From NCBI GenBank assembly GCA_965227935.1, contig CBDDGS010000047.1:105284-169283 (forward strand): a DNA stretch of 64,000 bases, written 5' to 3'. A program made the translations under genes and the position numbers. Below are positions 34,165-42,279 of the stretch, one piece after another. Positions within the stretch are counted from its first letter, which is position 1; every line of letters begins with the position of its first letter. A model generated the notes under the pieces. It was not told the DNA's origin, did no database searches, and worked only from the letters and a program-made list of their open reading frames with translations. Source of the DNA: JAWPMT01 sp965227935 (GTDB lineage: Bacteria > Bacteroidota > Bacteroidia > Cytophagales > Cyclobacteriaceae).

Positions 34165-36753
34165 ACTGCGAAGGATCGAGGCAGGATTCACGCGGACCGC
34201 CCGTCTCACCTGGCCTAAAACAGTGAACACCATGGTGAAGGCTATGACACCAATGGATATTGCAAAGGGTGTGATCGTAACTGGCTTGTGAACGGGGTAG
34301 ATTTGGTCAAGCAGGAGGAAGATGAGCCATGCACCCAGAGGAGCGCCCAGGACAAAAGCGATACTCAAAACCCAGACATATTGCTTCCCTGCAATTTTGG
34401 CGATCCCAGAAGGTGCAGCTCCCAACACTTTGCGCACACCGAATTCCTTGAGCTTGGACTGAATTGTAAAGGAAATCAGACCATAAAGTCCCAGGCAAGC
34501 CAGGAACAAAGCCATCCCCGTGATGATCATCATGAGGGTCATATCCGCGCTGGTGCTGTCGAAGTACTCGTCAAAAACATCTTCCTGATATATTCTGTCG
34601 TAAGGCTCATTCGGAGCTACTTCGAACCATTTGGACCTCAGGGTGCCATCCAGGGCAGGCAATCCACTTTCACTGCTCACGACAAGGAATCTGATGTCTT
34701 CATCCTCGACACCAGTAAATACAAAGGGTTCGATACGCACGTAGAAGTTATCATAGTGAAAGTCCTCCACTACTCCTACGACGGTGCGCACCACAGAGTC
34801 CAGCGGGAATGTTTGGTTGATGGGATCTTCCCACCCCATTTGCTCCACAAAAGTCTCGTTCACCACCACGGCTGACCTCCTGTCAATGGCCTGATCCTCG
34901 AGGAATCGCCCTTCCGCCAACCGAAATCCCAGCATCTCGAGGTAACCAGCCGTGACACCTGCTCTCCGTAGTGGAAATTTATGGTCCAGGTATTCGAAAG
35001 ACTCTCTTGCAGGGTATCTGCCCACATGATCCGAAGCACCGGCATAGGCTTTCAACTGCGGTTGGTCCAGCACGGCATTCCGCATCAGCTCATAGTTCGC
35101 TGAGTTATTGACGAGCACTGACAACGTGTTTTTCTGGTCATAGCCCCAGTCGCGGGTCTGCATATCCCGACTGATATCCGTGAAGACAAATCCCGCTACG
35201 ATAGTTTGAAATGCCAGGAAGAATTGCACACCCAGCATGATCTTAGAAAAGATATTCTGATTTCCCAGCTTCTGACTTCCCTTGAAAATCGTCACCGGCT
35301 GAAACCTGGAAATGTAGAACGCCGGGTAAGCGCCTGACAGGAGGGCCGTAAACGTCAACAAGAGGATGTAGAAAACGACGAGATTCTGCGGAAAAAAGGT
35401 CCGGAACTCAAAGTCAAACACAGGGATCATCGCATCAAAGCCGGGAACCAGCATGTAGTAACTAATGAGTGTACCCAAGACCAGCGCCAAGGCACACAAC
35501 AGAAGGTTTTCTACCATGAACTGCTGGATGATCTGCCTACGGACCCCTCCCATGACCTTTCTCAGCGCAATCTCCCGCAGGCGTCGAGCCGCTCCTGCAA
35601 CAGCAATATTCATGAAGTTAAAGCAGGCCATGCCCAGCAAGAAAAGTGAAAGGATGGTCAGTGCGATCCGGCCTACGGGCTGCGATGCGATCACCACGGA
35701 AGAGGTGATCTGATAGCCCTCCGTACTCAGATCATAAAAAGGCATCGAACTAAATTCCTTCACGACCCACTCCGGATCGACAGCATTTTGAAGCGCCTGG
35801 TACTCCTCAAAGCTAGAAGAGAGCTCCTCTATGGAATGGCCCTCCTGCAAGAGCACGAAAGTGGCATCGGTGAAATAGGACCAACCATTGCGATCTTCCG
35901 GTGCACGATCCATGAAATGCGCCATAGGCAGCAGGAAATTGAAGTTCATACCGCTGTTGTAAGGGTAATCCTCCAGTACTGCGCCGACGACGAAGTTGTG
36001 AGTACCCTCACCACCCAAGTTCATCACCAACTCCTTACCCATGGGATCCTCGTCGCCAAAGTACTTCACAGCCATATCGTAGCTGATGATCACTTCGTTC
36101 TTGTTTAGCAATGCCCGCTCAGATCCGGCGAGCACCTCAAAGTCGAACATGTCCATGAAGGTTGGATCGACATAGACCATCAGTTCATCAAATACATTAT
36201 CTCTATACCGAACGCTTGCGCCTACGTACTCGACACGTGCAAACTGCTCCACCGCCGGATGATCCTGCGCCAACCGGGGACCCAGATCTATCGGAGTATC
36301 TCCCCATAGTGGATAATTGTTCTCATTCTCAATCGTGTTCAATATCTGGTGAATCCGATCTCCTTTCGAGTGAAACCGGTTCATGTACAATTGATAGTCG
36401 ATAAAAATGAAGGTTGTAAGCGCCAATGCTATGGCAGTGGCTAAGCCAAGTATGTTGATGGAGGAAGTCACGGCGTGCTTCCTGATGTTGCGAAAACCCA
36501 GTTTCAGGTAATTCACAAATAGACTGTTTCTTGACATGTTGTAGATTTTTGAGTTTGACCGTTTGATGTTTGACCAGCGAAAAAAACGAATGACATCCCA
36601 CACAAACCGGAGTCGCGCCCCACGGACCGTCTCCTCCTGTGCGCGCCTGTCAAAAAGCTCATAGATGTCTCCTTCTATCTCTTCCAGGAAGCGAGGATTG
36701 CAGTACCAGCGAAGAAATCGCTCTGCCCAGGCCGGTGGCCGCGGCTCGTTCAT
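34159..36753 (-). CDS. ABC transporter permease, FtsX/MacB type with N-terminal prefix domain
   Basis: 864 residues. The first ~90 residues (AERFLRWYCNPRFLEEIEGD, then a helix ending FRW) are the prefix domain seen in Bacteroidota permeases paired with PadR genes. A double FtsX/MacB architecture follows: MacB-type periplasmic core, a membrane set with ALTIFSLFLLGMACFNFMNIA, then ARRLREIALRKVMGG, then a second core and set ending KLKEFGVRKVLGA. No ATPase gene is in this window. It starts 4 bases inside the PadR gene (ATGA overlap), so the two are coupled. Confidence 0.9.
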   Translation of the reverse strand: MNEPRPPAWAERFLRWYCNPRFLEEIEGDIYELFDRRAQEETVRGARLRFVWDVIRFFRWSNIKRSNSKIYNMSRNSLFVNYLKLGFRNIRKHAVTSSINILGLATAIALALTTFIFIDYQLYMNRFHSKGDRIHQILNTIENENNYPLWGDTPIDLGPRLAQDHPAVEQFARVEYVGASVRYRDNVFDELMVYVDPTFMDMFDFEVLAGSERALLNKNEVIISYDMAVKYFGDEDPMGKELVMNLGGEGTHNFVVGAVLEDYPYNSGMNFNFLLPMAHFMDRAPEDRNGWSYFTDATFVLLQEGHSIEELSSSFEEYQALQNAVDPEWVVKEFSSMPFYDLSTEGYQITSSVVIASQPVGRIALTILSLFLLGMACFNFMNIAVAGAARRLREIALRKVMGGVRRQIIQQFMVENLLLCALALVLGTLISYYMLVPGFDAMIPVFDFEFRTFFPQNLVVFYILLLTFTALLSGAYPAFYISRFQPVTIFKGSQKLGNQNIFSKIMLGVQFFLAFQTIVAGFVFTDISRDMQTRDWGYDQKNTLSVLVNNSANYELMRNAVLDQPQLKAYAGASDHVGRYPARESFEYLDHKFPLRRAGVTAGYLEMLGFRLAEGRFLEDQAIDRRSAVVVNETFVEQMGWEDPINQTFPLDSVVRTVVGVVEDFHYDNFYVRIEPFVFTGVEDEDIRFLVVSSESGLPALDGTLRSKWFEVAPNEPYDRIYQEDVFDEYFDSTSADMTLMMIITGMALFLACLGLYGLISFTIQSKLKEFGVRKVLGAAPSGIAKIAGKQYVWVLSIAFVLGAPLGAWLIFLLLDQIYPVHKPVTITPFAISIGVIAFTMVFTVLGQVRRAVRVNPASILRSE

Positions 36754-37085
36754 GCAGAAAAGTTGAAAGTAAGCTTCGGAATACTATTGTAGAGCTTCGA
36801 GCGTACCAGCATCGAATCATCAAGTGCCTGCTTGCCTAGTTTAGTTAGCGTAAAAAGACGCTTGCGCCGACCACCGCGTTCATTCGTGGCGCCGCCCATT
36901 CGCGACTTCAGCAGATCCTTCTCCTCCAGCCGGCGGAGTACCGCGTGCGCCGCGCTGATATTGAGTTCGCGGCCTGTCTGGACTTTGAGCTCGTCAATAA
37001 TGGCCACGCCATACGCCTCGTCATACAGCGAGCCCACGGTGAGCAGTACCAGTTCCTCCAATTCTCCGAGATGCAATCCTCTCAT
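36750..37085 (-). CDS. PadR-family transcriptional regulator
   Basis: 111 residues. The winged-helix PadR fold is clear: LGELEELVLLTVGSLYDEAYGVAIIDEL, ISAAHAVLRRLEEKDLLKSR, and the TNERGGRRKRLFTLTKLGKQAL wing. It lacks a long C-terminal dimer domain, fitting the short PadR type. It sits directly in front of the permease with a 4-base overlap, and a palindrome (37115-37130) lies 30 bases upstream of its start, suggesting autoregulation of the pair. Confidence 0.92.
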   Translation of the reverse strand: MRGLHLGELEELVLLTVGSLYDEAYGVAIIDELKVQTGRELNISAAHAVLRRLEEKDLLKSRMGGATNERGGRRKRLFTLTKLGKQALDDSMLVRSKLYNSIPKLTFNFSA

Positions 37086-37114
37086 GTGAAAATCATTTGT
37101 TGTACAAAACGTGA

Positions 37115-37130
37115 AACTAATACATTAGTT
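37115..37130 (-). promoter_or_regulatory. Candidate PadR operator palindrome
   Basis: AACTAAT-AC-ATTAGTT (as read on plus): perfect 7-bp arms with a 2-base spacer, 30 bases before the padR start. A second small palindrome TTGTACAA lies at 37100-37107. PadR proteins bind short dyads near their own promoter; this site is inferred from position only. Confidence 0.5.
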
Positions 37131-37396
37131 GTAGTTTTTATAAAACAAATAGAGAAATGTGTTTCGATGAGCTTCTGAAAAGGTTCTAAGAACAGATTTA
37201 GGAGAGACCAGATGCACATCCATGGAAAGGACAGTCCGGTGCTTCATTGTAGCTCTGCCCCTCAAGCAGCCCGCAGGCCCTGCAGGCTGCCATTTCGCCC
37301 CGGTCTATTTTGCTGAGAGTAAGGCTTCGACTGACTCCAGATGATACAATGCGTAATCGTTGATATGTTGCAACAACACCCAAAGTACCACTTTCG

Positions 37397-37576
37397 CGTC
37401 ATCCAGAAGGAGGGTGGTAACCCGACTGAAGGATCTCTTTGGCGCGATTCACCTCATGGAAGATTTCCTCAAACCCTTCGTCAAAGATTCTTCCCGACAC
37501 TTCGTTCTGGTCTGAATGACGAAGGTGATGGAACTGTTCCATAACGTCAGATTGCTTCACTCCGTTCTCAATGACG
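37397..37576. repeat. Cluster of three short hairpin-repeat modules
   Basis: Three modules share the signature (C)GTCAT...(G)AATCT or its complement: 37397-37438 (CGTCATCCAGAAGGAGGG...GAAGGATCTCT), 37485-37521 (complement of CGTCATTCAGACC...GAAGAATCT), and 37549-37576 (complement of CGTCATTGAGAACGGAG...GCAATCT). Same family as 6101-6150, the second repeat copy at 37914, and parts of the composite repeats. Confidence 0.6.
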
Positions 37577-37717
37577 ATCGGTAGCGAAATCATCAATCGA
37601 CACTCTCAACGCATACATTTAGAGAATTCAAATCCCCCTTTAAAAAGGGGGACACAGGGGGATTTATCTAAGACGGACGATATAAATCAATTCGTCATTC
37701 CTGCGAACCAGATTGAA
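37549..37717. repeat. 169-bp direct repeat, copy 1
   Basis: It begins AGATTGCTTCACTCCGTTCT and ends AACCAGATTGAA. It contains a CCCCCTTT..AAAGGGGG hairpin, then GGGGGATTTATCTAAGACGG and GTCATTCCTGCGAACC. Copy 2 at 37914-38082 is the same length with only scattered substitutions. Intergenic, non-coding. Confidence 0.85.
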
Positions 37718-37913
37718 GGAGACCATGAGGTCGAAAGGCCTCACTATCCCGCAAGTTTAGCGGAGCATAACTTGTGGGGATAAATCTTCCAGCTTCCAGC
37801 TGGATACTCCACTCCATAGATGATTACGGGACCAAACGCGCATCTCCGGCAAAATAGACTGTTAGGCCCGTGCCTTGTGGTTACTGTATGTGAGGGAACT
37901 CACCCAGCATTTA

Positions 37914-38082
37914 AGATTGCTTCACTCCGTTCTCAATGGCGATCGGTAGCGAAATCATCATTCGACACTCGCAACGCATACATTTAGAGAATTCAAATCT
38001 CCCTTTATAAAGGGGGACACAGGGGGATTTATCTAAGACGGACGATATAAATCAATTCGTCATTCCTGCGAACCAGATTGAA
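37914..38082. repeat. 169-bp direct repeat, copy 2
   Basis: It has the same length and module order as copy 1; differences include GGCGATCGGTAG for GACGATCGGTAG and CTCCCTTTATAAAGG for CCCCCTTTAAAAAGG. It is separated from copy 1 by about 196 bases of unrelated sequence. No target-site duplication was found at the edges. Confidence 0.85.
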
Positions 38083-38238
38083 CGGGACGATGACGCCGAG
38101 TGGAGAGTGATGTAGGAATCTGAATTGACTTTTTGTTCGAACCAGATTCCTGTCTCGCACTCCATTTTGAAAAAATCGCAAGCGACTCAGATACCTACAA
38201 GCTCACAGGAATGACGGCAAAGGAAAACGGAGGCACTT

Positions 38239-39228
38239 TTAATTCCTCGGCCCACCCGGAACCGCAAAATCCAAAATCTTCAGCTTATTCAAGCTTTCGT
38301 TCGTCGTGGGCATAGCTTTGTATTGGTTCGGTACCGCGTCCCAACCCTTGTATACTTTGCCGTTGATCATGTACTGATCCGCCCCGGCTGCCGCCGCTCC
38401 GCTGGAGCTAAAGAGTGAGTATCCCGTTGCGGGAGCGACCTGCCCGGCCTGCGTACCACGCAGCACATATTCCAATTTGCCATCGCCATCGGCATCCACC
38501 TTGATCCAGTTCACCTGTAGAATGCGGTTGTACGTACCGTCCATAGCCATCTCCTGGATACGACGGTTAAAATTCTCTATGATCACCTCCACTCCCTCAA
38601 CATCCTTGCGCAAGCCGAGATGCAGACTGCGTACCATCAAAGGATTGGTCCCAACTTCCAGGTATTGGCCGATCTCCTGTCGATGGTAAATGCTGAGGTA
38701 TTGCACCAGCAAGGCATCCACGAGCATGTAGTCGACTTCTTCGGCCAGTAGCTTGCGCAGGTTTTGTTGATCACTCTCCCCATCGACGAATTCCACGCCC
38801 TCAGCTGCATCCAGTTCTGCTCCATAAGCGTAATTGCCGACCACTGCGACCTTCTGATCCGTCAAATCATCAAAGGTCGCCGCACTCACATCGGCACCTT
38901 TCCGTCCTACGAGTACCAGTCGATTCTGTAGGTAGGGCTCGCTGAAAACCAATTGATCCTTCCGCTCGTCGCTGATCCAAAGGGCCGCGCTGCCCTGGTA
39001 CTTGCCCGTCTCAATACCGGTCGTCACCTGTCCAAAATCCACGATTTCATTGATCGCCACTACTTGATCGCGCTTCAACGCCTCCACCACCAAGCCGATA
39101 GCGACCCGCTGCCCCGCTTCGACGTTAGTGAAGGGTGGCCAGACGTCTGAAGCCAGTAATAGGCGATCTGGCTGTGCATGGACAAGAAATGAGGTGATCA
39201 CAAAGAGGAGTAACAGTACTTTTTTCAT
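38239..39228 (-). CDS. Extracellular solute-binding protein (SBP family 3-like) with C-terminal extension
   Basis: 329 residues from the ATG at 39228 (MKKVLLLLFVITSFLVHAQ), the best signal peptide; a start at 39381 would add 51 non-signal residues. Residues ~20-245 match a periplasmic amino-acid-type binding fold (LLLASDVWPPFTN, GKYQGSAALWISDERKDQLVFSEPYL, MAMDGTYNRILQVNW). The C-terminus adds DADGDGKLEYVLRG (EF-hand-like) and a low-complexity tail. No matching ABC permease of the amino-acid class is here, so a sensory or accessory role is possible. Divergent from the permease at 39384. Confidence 0.82.
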   Translation of the reverse strand: MKKVLLLLFVITSFLVHAQPDRLLLASDVWPPFTNVEAGQRVAIGLVVEALKRDQVVAINEIVDFGQVTTGIETGKYQGSAALWISDERKDQLVFSEPYLQNRLVLVGRKGADVSAATFDDLTDQKVAVVGNYAYGAELDAAEGVEFVDGESDQQNLRKLLAEEVDYMLVDALLVQYLSIYHRQEIGQYLEVGTNPLMVRSLHLGLRKDVEGVEVIIENFNRRIQEMAMDGTYNRILQVNWIKVDADGDGKLEYVLRGTQAGQVAPATGYSLFSSSGAAAAGADQYMINGKVYKGWDAVPNQYKAMPTTNESLNKLKILDFAVPGGPRN

Positions 39229-39383
39229 AAATTGAGAGAGCCTTAGGATAATTGATCGAAGGTATGAGTCAACCAACAAAAAGCGGCCTTTGTTTCGCCT
39301 CCCGTTAGGAGAAGTTTGCCGTTGGTGGTAATGCTCAAACCCGACAGCCAAATTATCAGTATAACAGAGAAATAACCTCACCC

Positions 39384-41810
39384 ATGGTCAAAAACTATAT
39401 CCTCGTTGCGTGGCGAAGCCTGCTCAAGAAGTTCGGTTTCACCATCATTAATGTAATGGGTCTTGCCTTTGGCATGGCCACCTGCCTCTTGATCGCCCTC
39501 TACGTCAATTACGACCTGTCGTATGACGACTTCCAGGACGAAAATGTCTACCGGATGTGGATCAACAGGGTCTACCCCGAGCGAGAAGTCAATTATCCTC
39601 TAGTCCCCCACTCCTTCGGGCCGCAGCTCGTTGAAGATTTCCCGGAAGTGGTCGCTCAAGGCCGTTGCTTTGTCGGGCAAAATGCGACGAACGTCACAGT
39701 CGGAGACGACTCCTACTTAGAAGAAAGATTCGTATTTGTAGACTCCTCCTTCCTTGATGTGCTGCACATACCTTTCATCTCCGGCGACCCAAAAACGGCG
39801 CTCCGTGACCCTAACTCCGTGGTAATCTCCGAGTCCACAGCCAAAAAGTTATTCGGTGATGAAGATGCCATGGGCAAGAAGATTGAGTTCTTCGGTCAGT
39901 CCAAAGAAGTAACAGGCGTCGCGTACGATTACCCGGACAATTCGCATTTTCACTACAACTACCTGGCGCCGGTGCACCAGTTCCCATTCTTTAATCAAAT
40001 CAACTTCGTTGGATTCAGCTCGATGACCTACCTCAAATTGAAGGAAGGCACCGATCCGCAGACGGTTGAGGCGAAGTTTCCGACGTTTGTCAAGCAATAT
40101 GCCGAAGGCCAAATACAGCAACGCAATGGCATGTCCTACGACGAATACGTCGCCGCCGGCAACGGCTACAACTATCACCTGCACAACATCCAGGACATAC
40201 ACCTGCACTCCAACCTGGAAAACGAGATCAAGGCGAACGGCAATATCAACTACATCTATATCTTCTCCATCATCGCCGTATTTATCCTTGTCATCGCCTG
40301 CATCAACTTCATGAACTTGTCCACGGCGCGGTCCACTGAGCGTGGCCGTGAGGTGGGTATCCGCAAGGTGCTGGGCTCGAGCAAGAAACAACTTATCGGC
40401 CAATTCCTGGCGGAATCCATCCTGGTCGCGTTCTTCAGCGCTATGCTGGCAGTGATTATGACCTATCTGGCACTTCCCTACTTCAATGAACTCGCCGCCA
40501 GACCATTGTCACTGATGCAGTTCGCAACGACTGTTCCCATTCTCTCGATGGTCTTATTGATTTTTGGAGTGGGTATCCTCGCTGGCATTTATCCGGCCTT
40601 CTTCATTTCCTCCTTCTCGGCACTTTCCGTCATGAAAGGGAAACTGAAGGGCAGCAAGACGGGCATCTACCTGAGAAATGGTCTGGTGATCCTGCAGTTC
40701 GCCATCTCTATTACGCTAATCAGCGCCACGCTCATCGTCTTTGACCAGATGAATTTCATGCTTAACAAACCCCTGGGTTTTGACAAAGAGAATGTGGTCG
40801 TAGTGGAAAACGCCGGTGGAATCAATGCCGGGGGTGCAGACTTCACGCGCTTCGAAACCTTCAAAAACGAGATTAATGACTTGCCCAATGTCACCGTCAG
40901 TGGCTACTCATCCAATATGCCTGGGGATCTCACCGCGGACTTGTCCATTAGGGTCCCGGGGACGTCTCAGAAGGAATTGATCATCCGCCACATGAGCTTC
41001 GACAACGAACTGCCCGAAGCGATGTCAATGGAGGTGCTGGCCGGGAGATTCTTCTCAAAGGATTTCGAAGATTCCCTGTCGATGGTCTTAAATGCCGCCG
41101 CAGTCGAAAAGTTGGAGATCGATGACCCGGTCGGAAAGAAGATCATTCAAATCGCTGCCAATGCGGACCCTATTGAATTCACGATCGTCGGCGTCATCGA
41201 CAATTTCCACTTCCAATCGCTACACGTCGATTTGAAGCCCGCATGCTTCACCAGTATGCAGGGACCCAATGCCTTCATCAACAAGATGGCGGTCAAAATA
41301 GATGGAGACCCACAAAGCACACTGAATCAGATTGAAACCAAGTGGAACGAGTTCGTCCCAGGCAATCCATTCAAGTCGTACTACCTGGAAACGAACATGA
41401 AGGAATTTTATGAAACAGAGCAGGCGACGGGACGAATCCTCGGCATTTTCACTTTCCTCGCCATCGTCATCGCTTGTATTGGCCTCCTGGGTTTGTCCTC
41501 CTTCGTGATCAACCAAAGAGTGAAAGAGATAGGCGTACGAAAAGTACTGGGTGCGTCCGTCTCACAGATCATCGTCCTCCTGTCAATGGACTTCACCAAG
41601 CTGATCGGAGTCGCGATTCTCATCGCTGTGCCCACGGCCTACTATTGGATGAATGCGTGGCTGGACAATTTCGCCTATGCCATCGCCATCAGTGCGTTCG
41701 TGTTCATACTGGCGGGTTTGGCCTCGTTGATTGTGGCAGTAGGCACCATCAGCTTCCAGTCGATCAAGGCCGCTCTGGCGAATCCTGTGGAGAGCCTTCG
41801 CGATGAATAG
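39384..41810 (+). CDS. ABC transporter permease, FtsX/MacB type, without prefix domain
   Basis: 808 residues. It opens MVKNYILVAWRSLLKKFGFT, the standard start of these permeases without the ~90-residue prefix. Two MacB-core/FtsX units: VIACINFMNLSTA followed by RGREVGIRKVLGSSKKQLIG, and IACIGLLGLSSFVINQRVKEIG, then VRKVLGAS. No ATPase gene beside it. It is divergent from the solute-binding protein (155 bases between starts) and ends in a strong terminator at 41838, so it is a single-gene transcript. Confidence 0.9.
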   Translation: MVKNYILVAWRSLLKKFGFTIINVMGLAFGMATCLLIALYVNYDLSYDDFQDENVYRMWINRVYPEREVNYPLVPHSFGPQLVEDFPEVVAQGRCFVGQNATNVTVGDDSYLEERFVFVDSSFLDVLHIPFISGDPKTALRDPNSVVISESTAKKLFGDEDAMGKKIEFFGQSKEVTGVAYDYPDNSHFHYNYLAPVHQFPFFNQINFVGFSSMTYLKLKEGTDPQTVEAKFPTFVKQYAEGQIQQRNGMSYDEYVAAGNGYNYHLHNIQDIHLHSNLENEIKANGNINYIYIFSIIAVFILVIACINFMNLSTARSTERGREVGIRKVLGSSKKQLIGQFLAESILVAFFSAMLAVIMTYLALPYFNELAARPLSLMQFATTVPILSMVLLIFGVGILAGIYPAFFISSFSALSVMKGKLKGSKTGIYLRNGLVILQFAISITLISATLIVFDQMNFMLNKPLGFDKENVVVVENAGGINAGGADFTRFETFKNEINDLPNVTVSGYSSNMPGDLTADLSIRVPGTSQKELIIRHMSFDNELPEAMSMEVLAGRFFSKDFEDSLSMVLNAAAVEKLEIDDPVGKKIIQIAANADPIEFTIVGVIDNFHFQSLHVDLKPACFTSMQGPNAFINKMAVKIDGDPQSTLNQIETKWNEFVPGNPFKSYYLETNMKEFYETEQATGRILGIFTFLAIVIACIGLLGLSSFVINQRVKEIGVRKVLGASVSQIIVLLSMDFTKLIGVAILIAVPTAYYWMNAWLDNFAYAIAISAFVFILAGLASLIVAVGTISFQSIKAALANPVESLRDE

Positions 41811-41837
41811 ATAGGCCACGCTAAAAATTTAGTCCTG

Positions 41838-41875
41838 ATAGCCAGCCACTTACTGTGGTTGGCTATTATTTTTTC
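41838..41875 (+). terminator. Intrinsic terminator after the permease
   Basis: Stem ATAGCCAGCCAC pairs with GTGGTTGGCTAT (one G-T pair), loop TTACT, followed by TATTTTTT. It isolates the upstream permease from the PadR-permease pair. Confidence 0.88.
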
Positions 41876-41881
41876 CACAAA

Positions 41882-41928
41882 TACGAATATTATCCTGAAT
41901 ATAATTTCTACATTTACGAATATTATCC
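41882..41928 (+). promoter_or_regulatory. Direct-repeat operator candidate before padR
   Basis: Two perfect 14-bp copies of TACGAATATTATCC at 41882-41895 and 41915-41928, 33 bases apart (about three helical turns), end 13 bases before the padR ATG at 41942. With the terminator just upstream, this must contain the promoter. A dimeric regulator such as the PadR itself could bind both copies. Confidence 0.55.
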
Positions 41929-41941
41929 ATTTAGACTCGGA

Positions 41942-42274
41942 ATGAAAGGAACTTATTTAGGAGAATTTGAGGAGGTGGTGCTCCTCGCTGTAGGGATCCT
42001 CGACGGCAATGCCTACGGTGTCTCGGTACGAAAGGAAATAGAGGAGCAACTGTCTCGTAATGTGAGCCTGAGCGCCTTGCACACAGCGATGCACAGACTC
42101 GAAGAGAAGGGATTTCTATCCTCTGACCTTGGTGCGCCCACGAACGAACGTGGCGGCAAGCGCAAGCGTATCTTTCACCTGACCAATTCTGGAAGAGAAG
42201 CCCTCCTGACTGCAAAAGAAGCCAGAGAGCGTATGTGGAACAGGCTTCCAGGTATTTCTCTCCAAAACAACTGA
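41942..42274 (+). CDS. PadR-family transcriptional regulator (second)
   Basis: 110 residues from the ATG at 41942 (MKGTYLGEFEEVVLLAVG). A longer frame from 41855 would begin in the terminator and has an unlikely tyrosine-rich lead; I reject it. Winged-helix features match the first PadR: LDGNAYGVSVRKEIEEQL, LSALHTAMHRLEEKGFLSS, and TNERGGKRKRIFHLT. Five bases separate its stop from the next start, so it forms an operon with a prefix-domain permease. Confidence 0.92.
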   Translation: MKGTYLGEFEEVVLLAVGILDGNAYGVSVRKEIEEQLSRNVSLSALHTAMHRLEEKGFLSSDLGAPTNERGGKRKRIFHLTNSGREALLTAKEARERMWNRLPGISLQNN

Positions 42275-42279
42275 TCAGC

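Larger units (their letters stand above)
37086..38238. other. Long repeat-rich intergenic region
   Basis: 1153 bases between the end of the solute-binding protein gene (minus) and the padR gene (minus). The right half is a mosaic of hairpin-type GTCAT...AATCT modules and two copies of a 169-bp repeat. The left end has the padR promoter/operator. Small minus-strand frames near 37198-37596 run through repeats; a CxxC...CPFHGC stretch (about 37212-37280) looks protein-like but is not supported. Confidence 0.7.

Noticed and set aside
37198..37596. Small minus-strand frames with a CxxC...CPFHGC stretch
   Set aside because: They lie in the intergenic repeat region, start inside repeat modules and do not match any family I know; kept only as a possible remnant.
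41855..41941. Longer start for the second PadR
   Set aside because: It would begin inside the upstream terminator and add a tyrosine-rich lead not found in PadR proteins.
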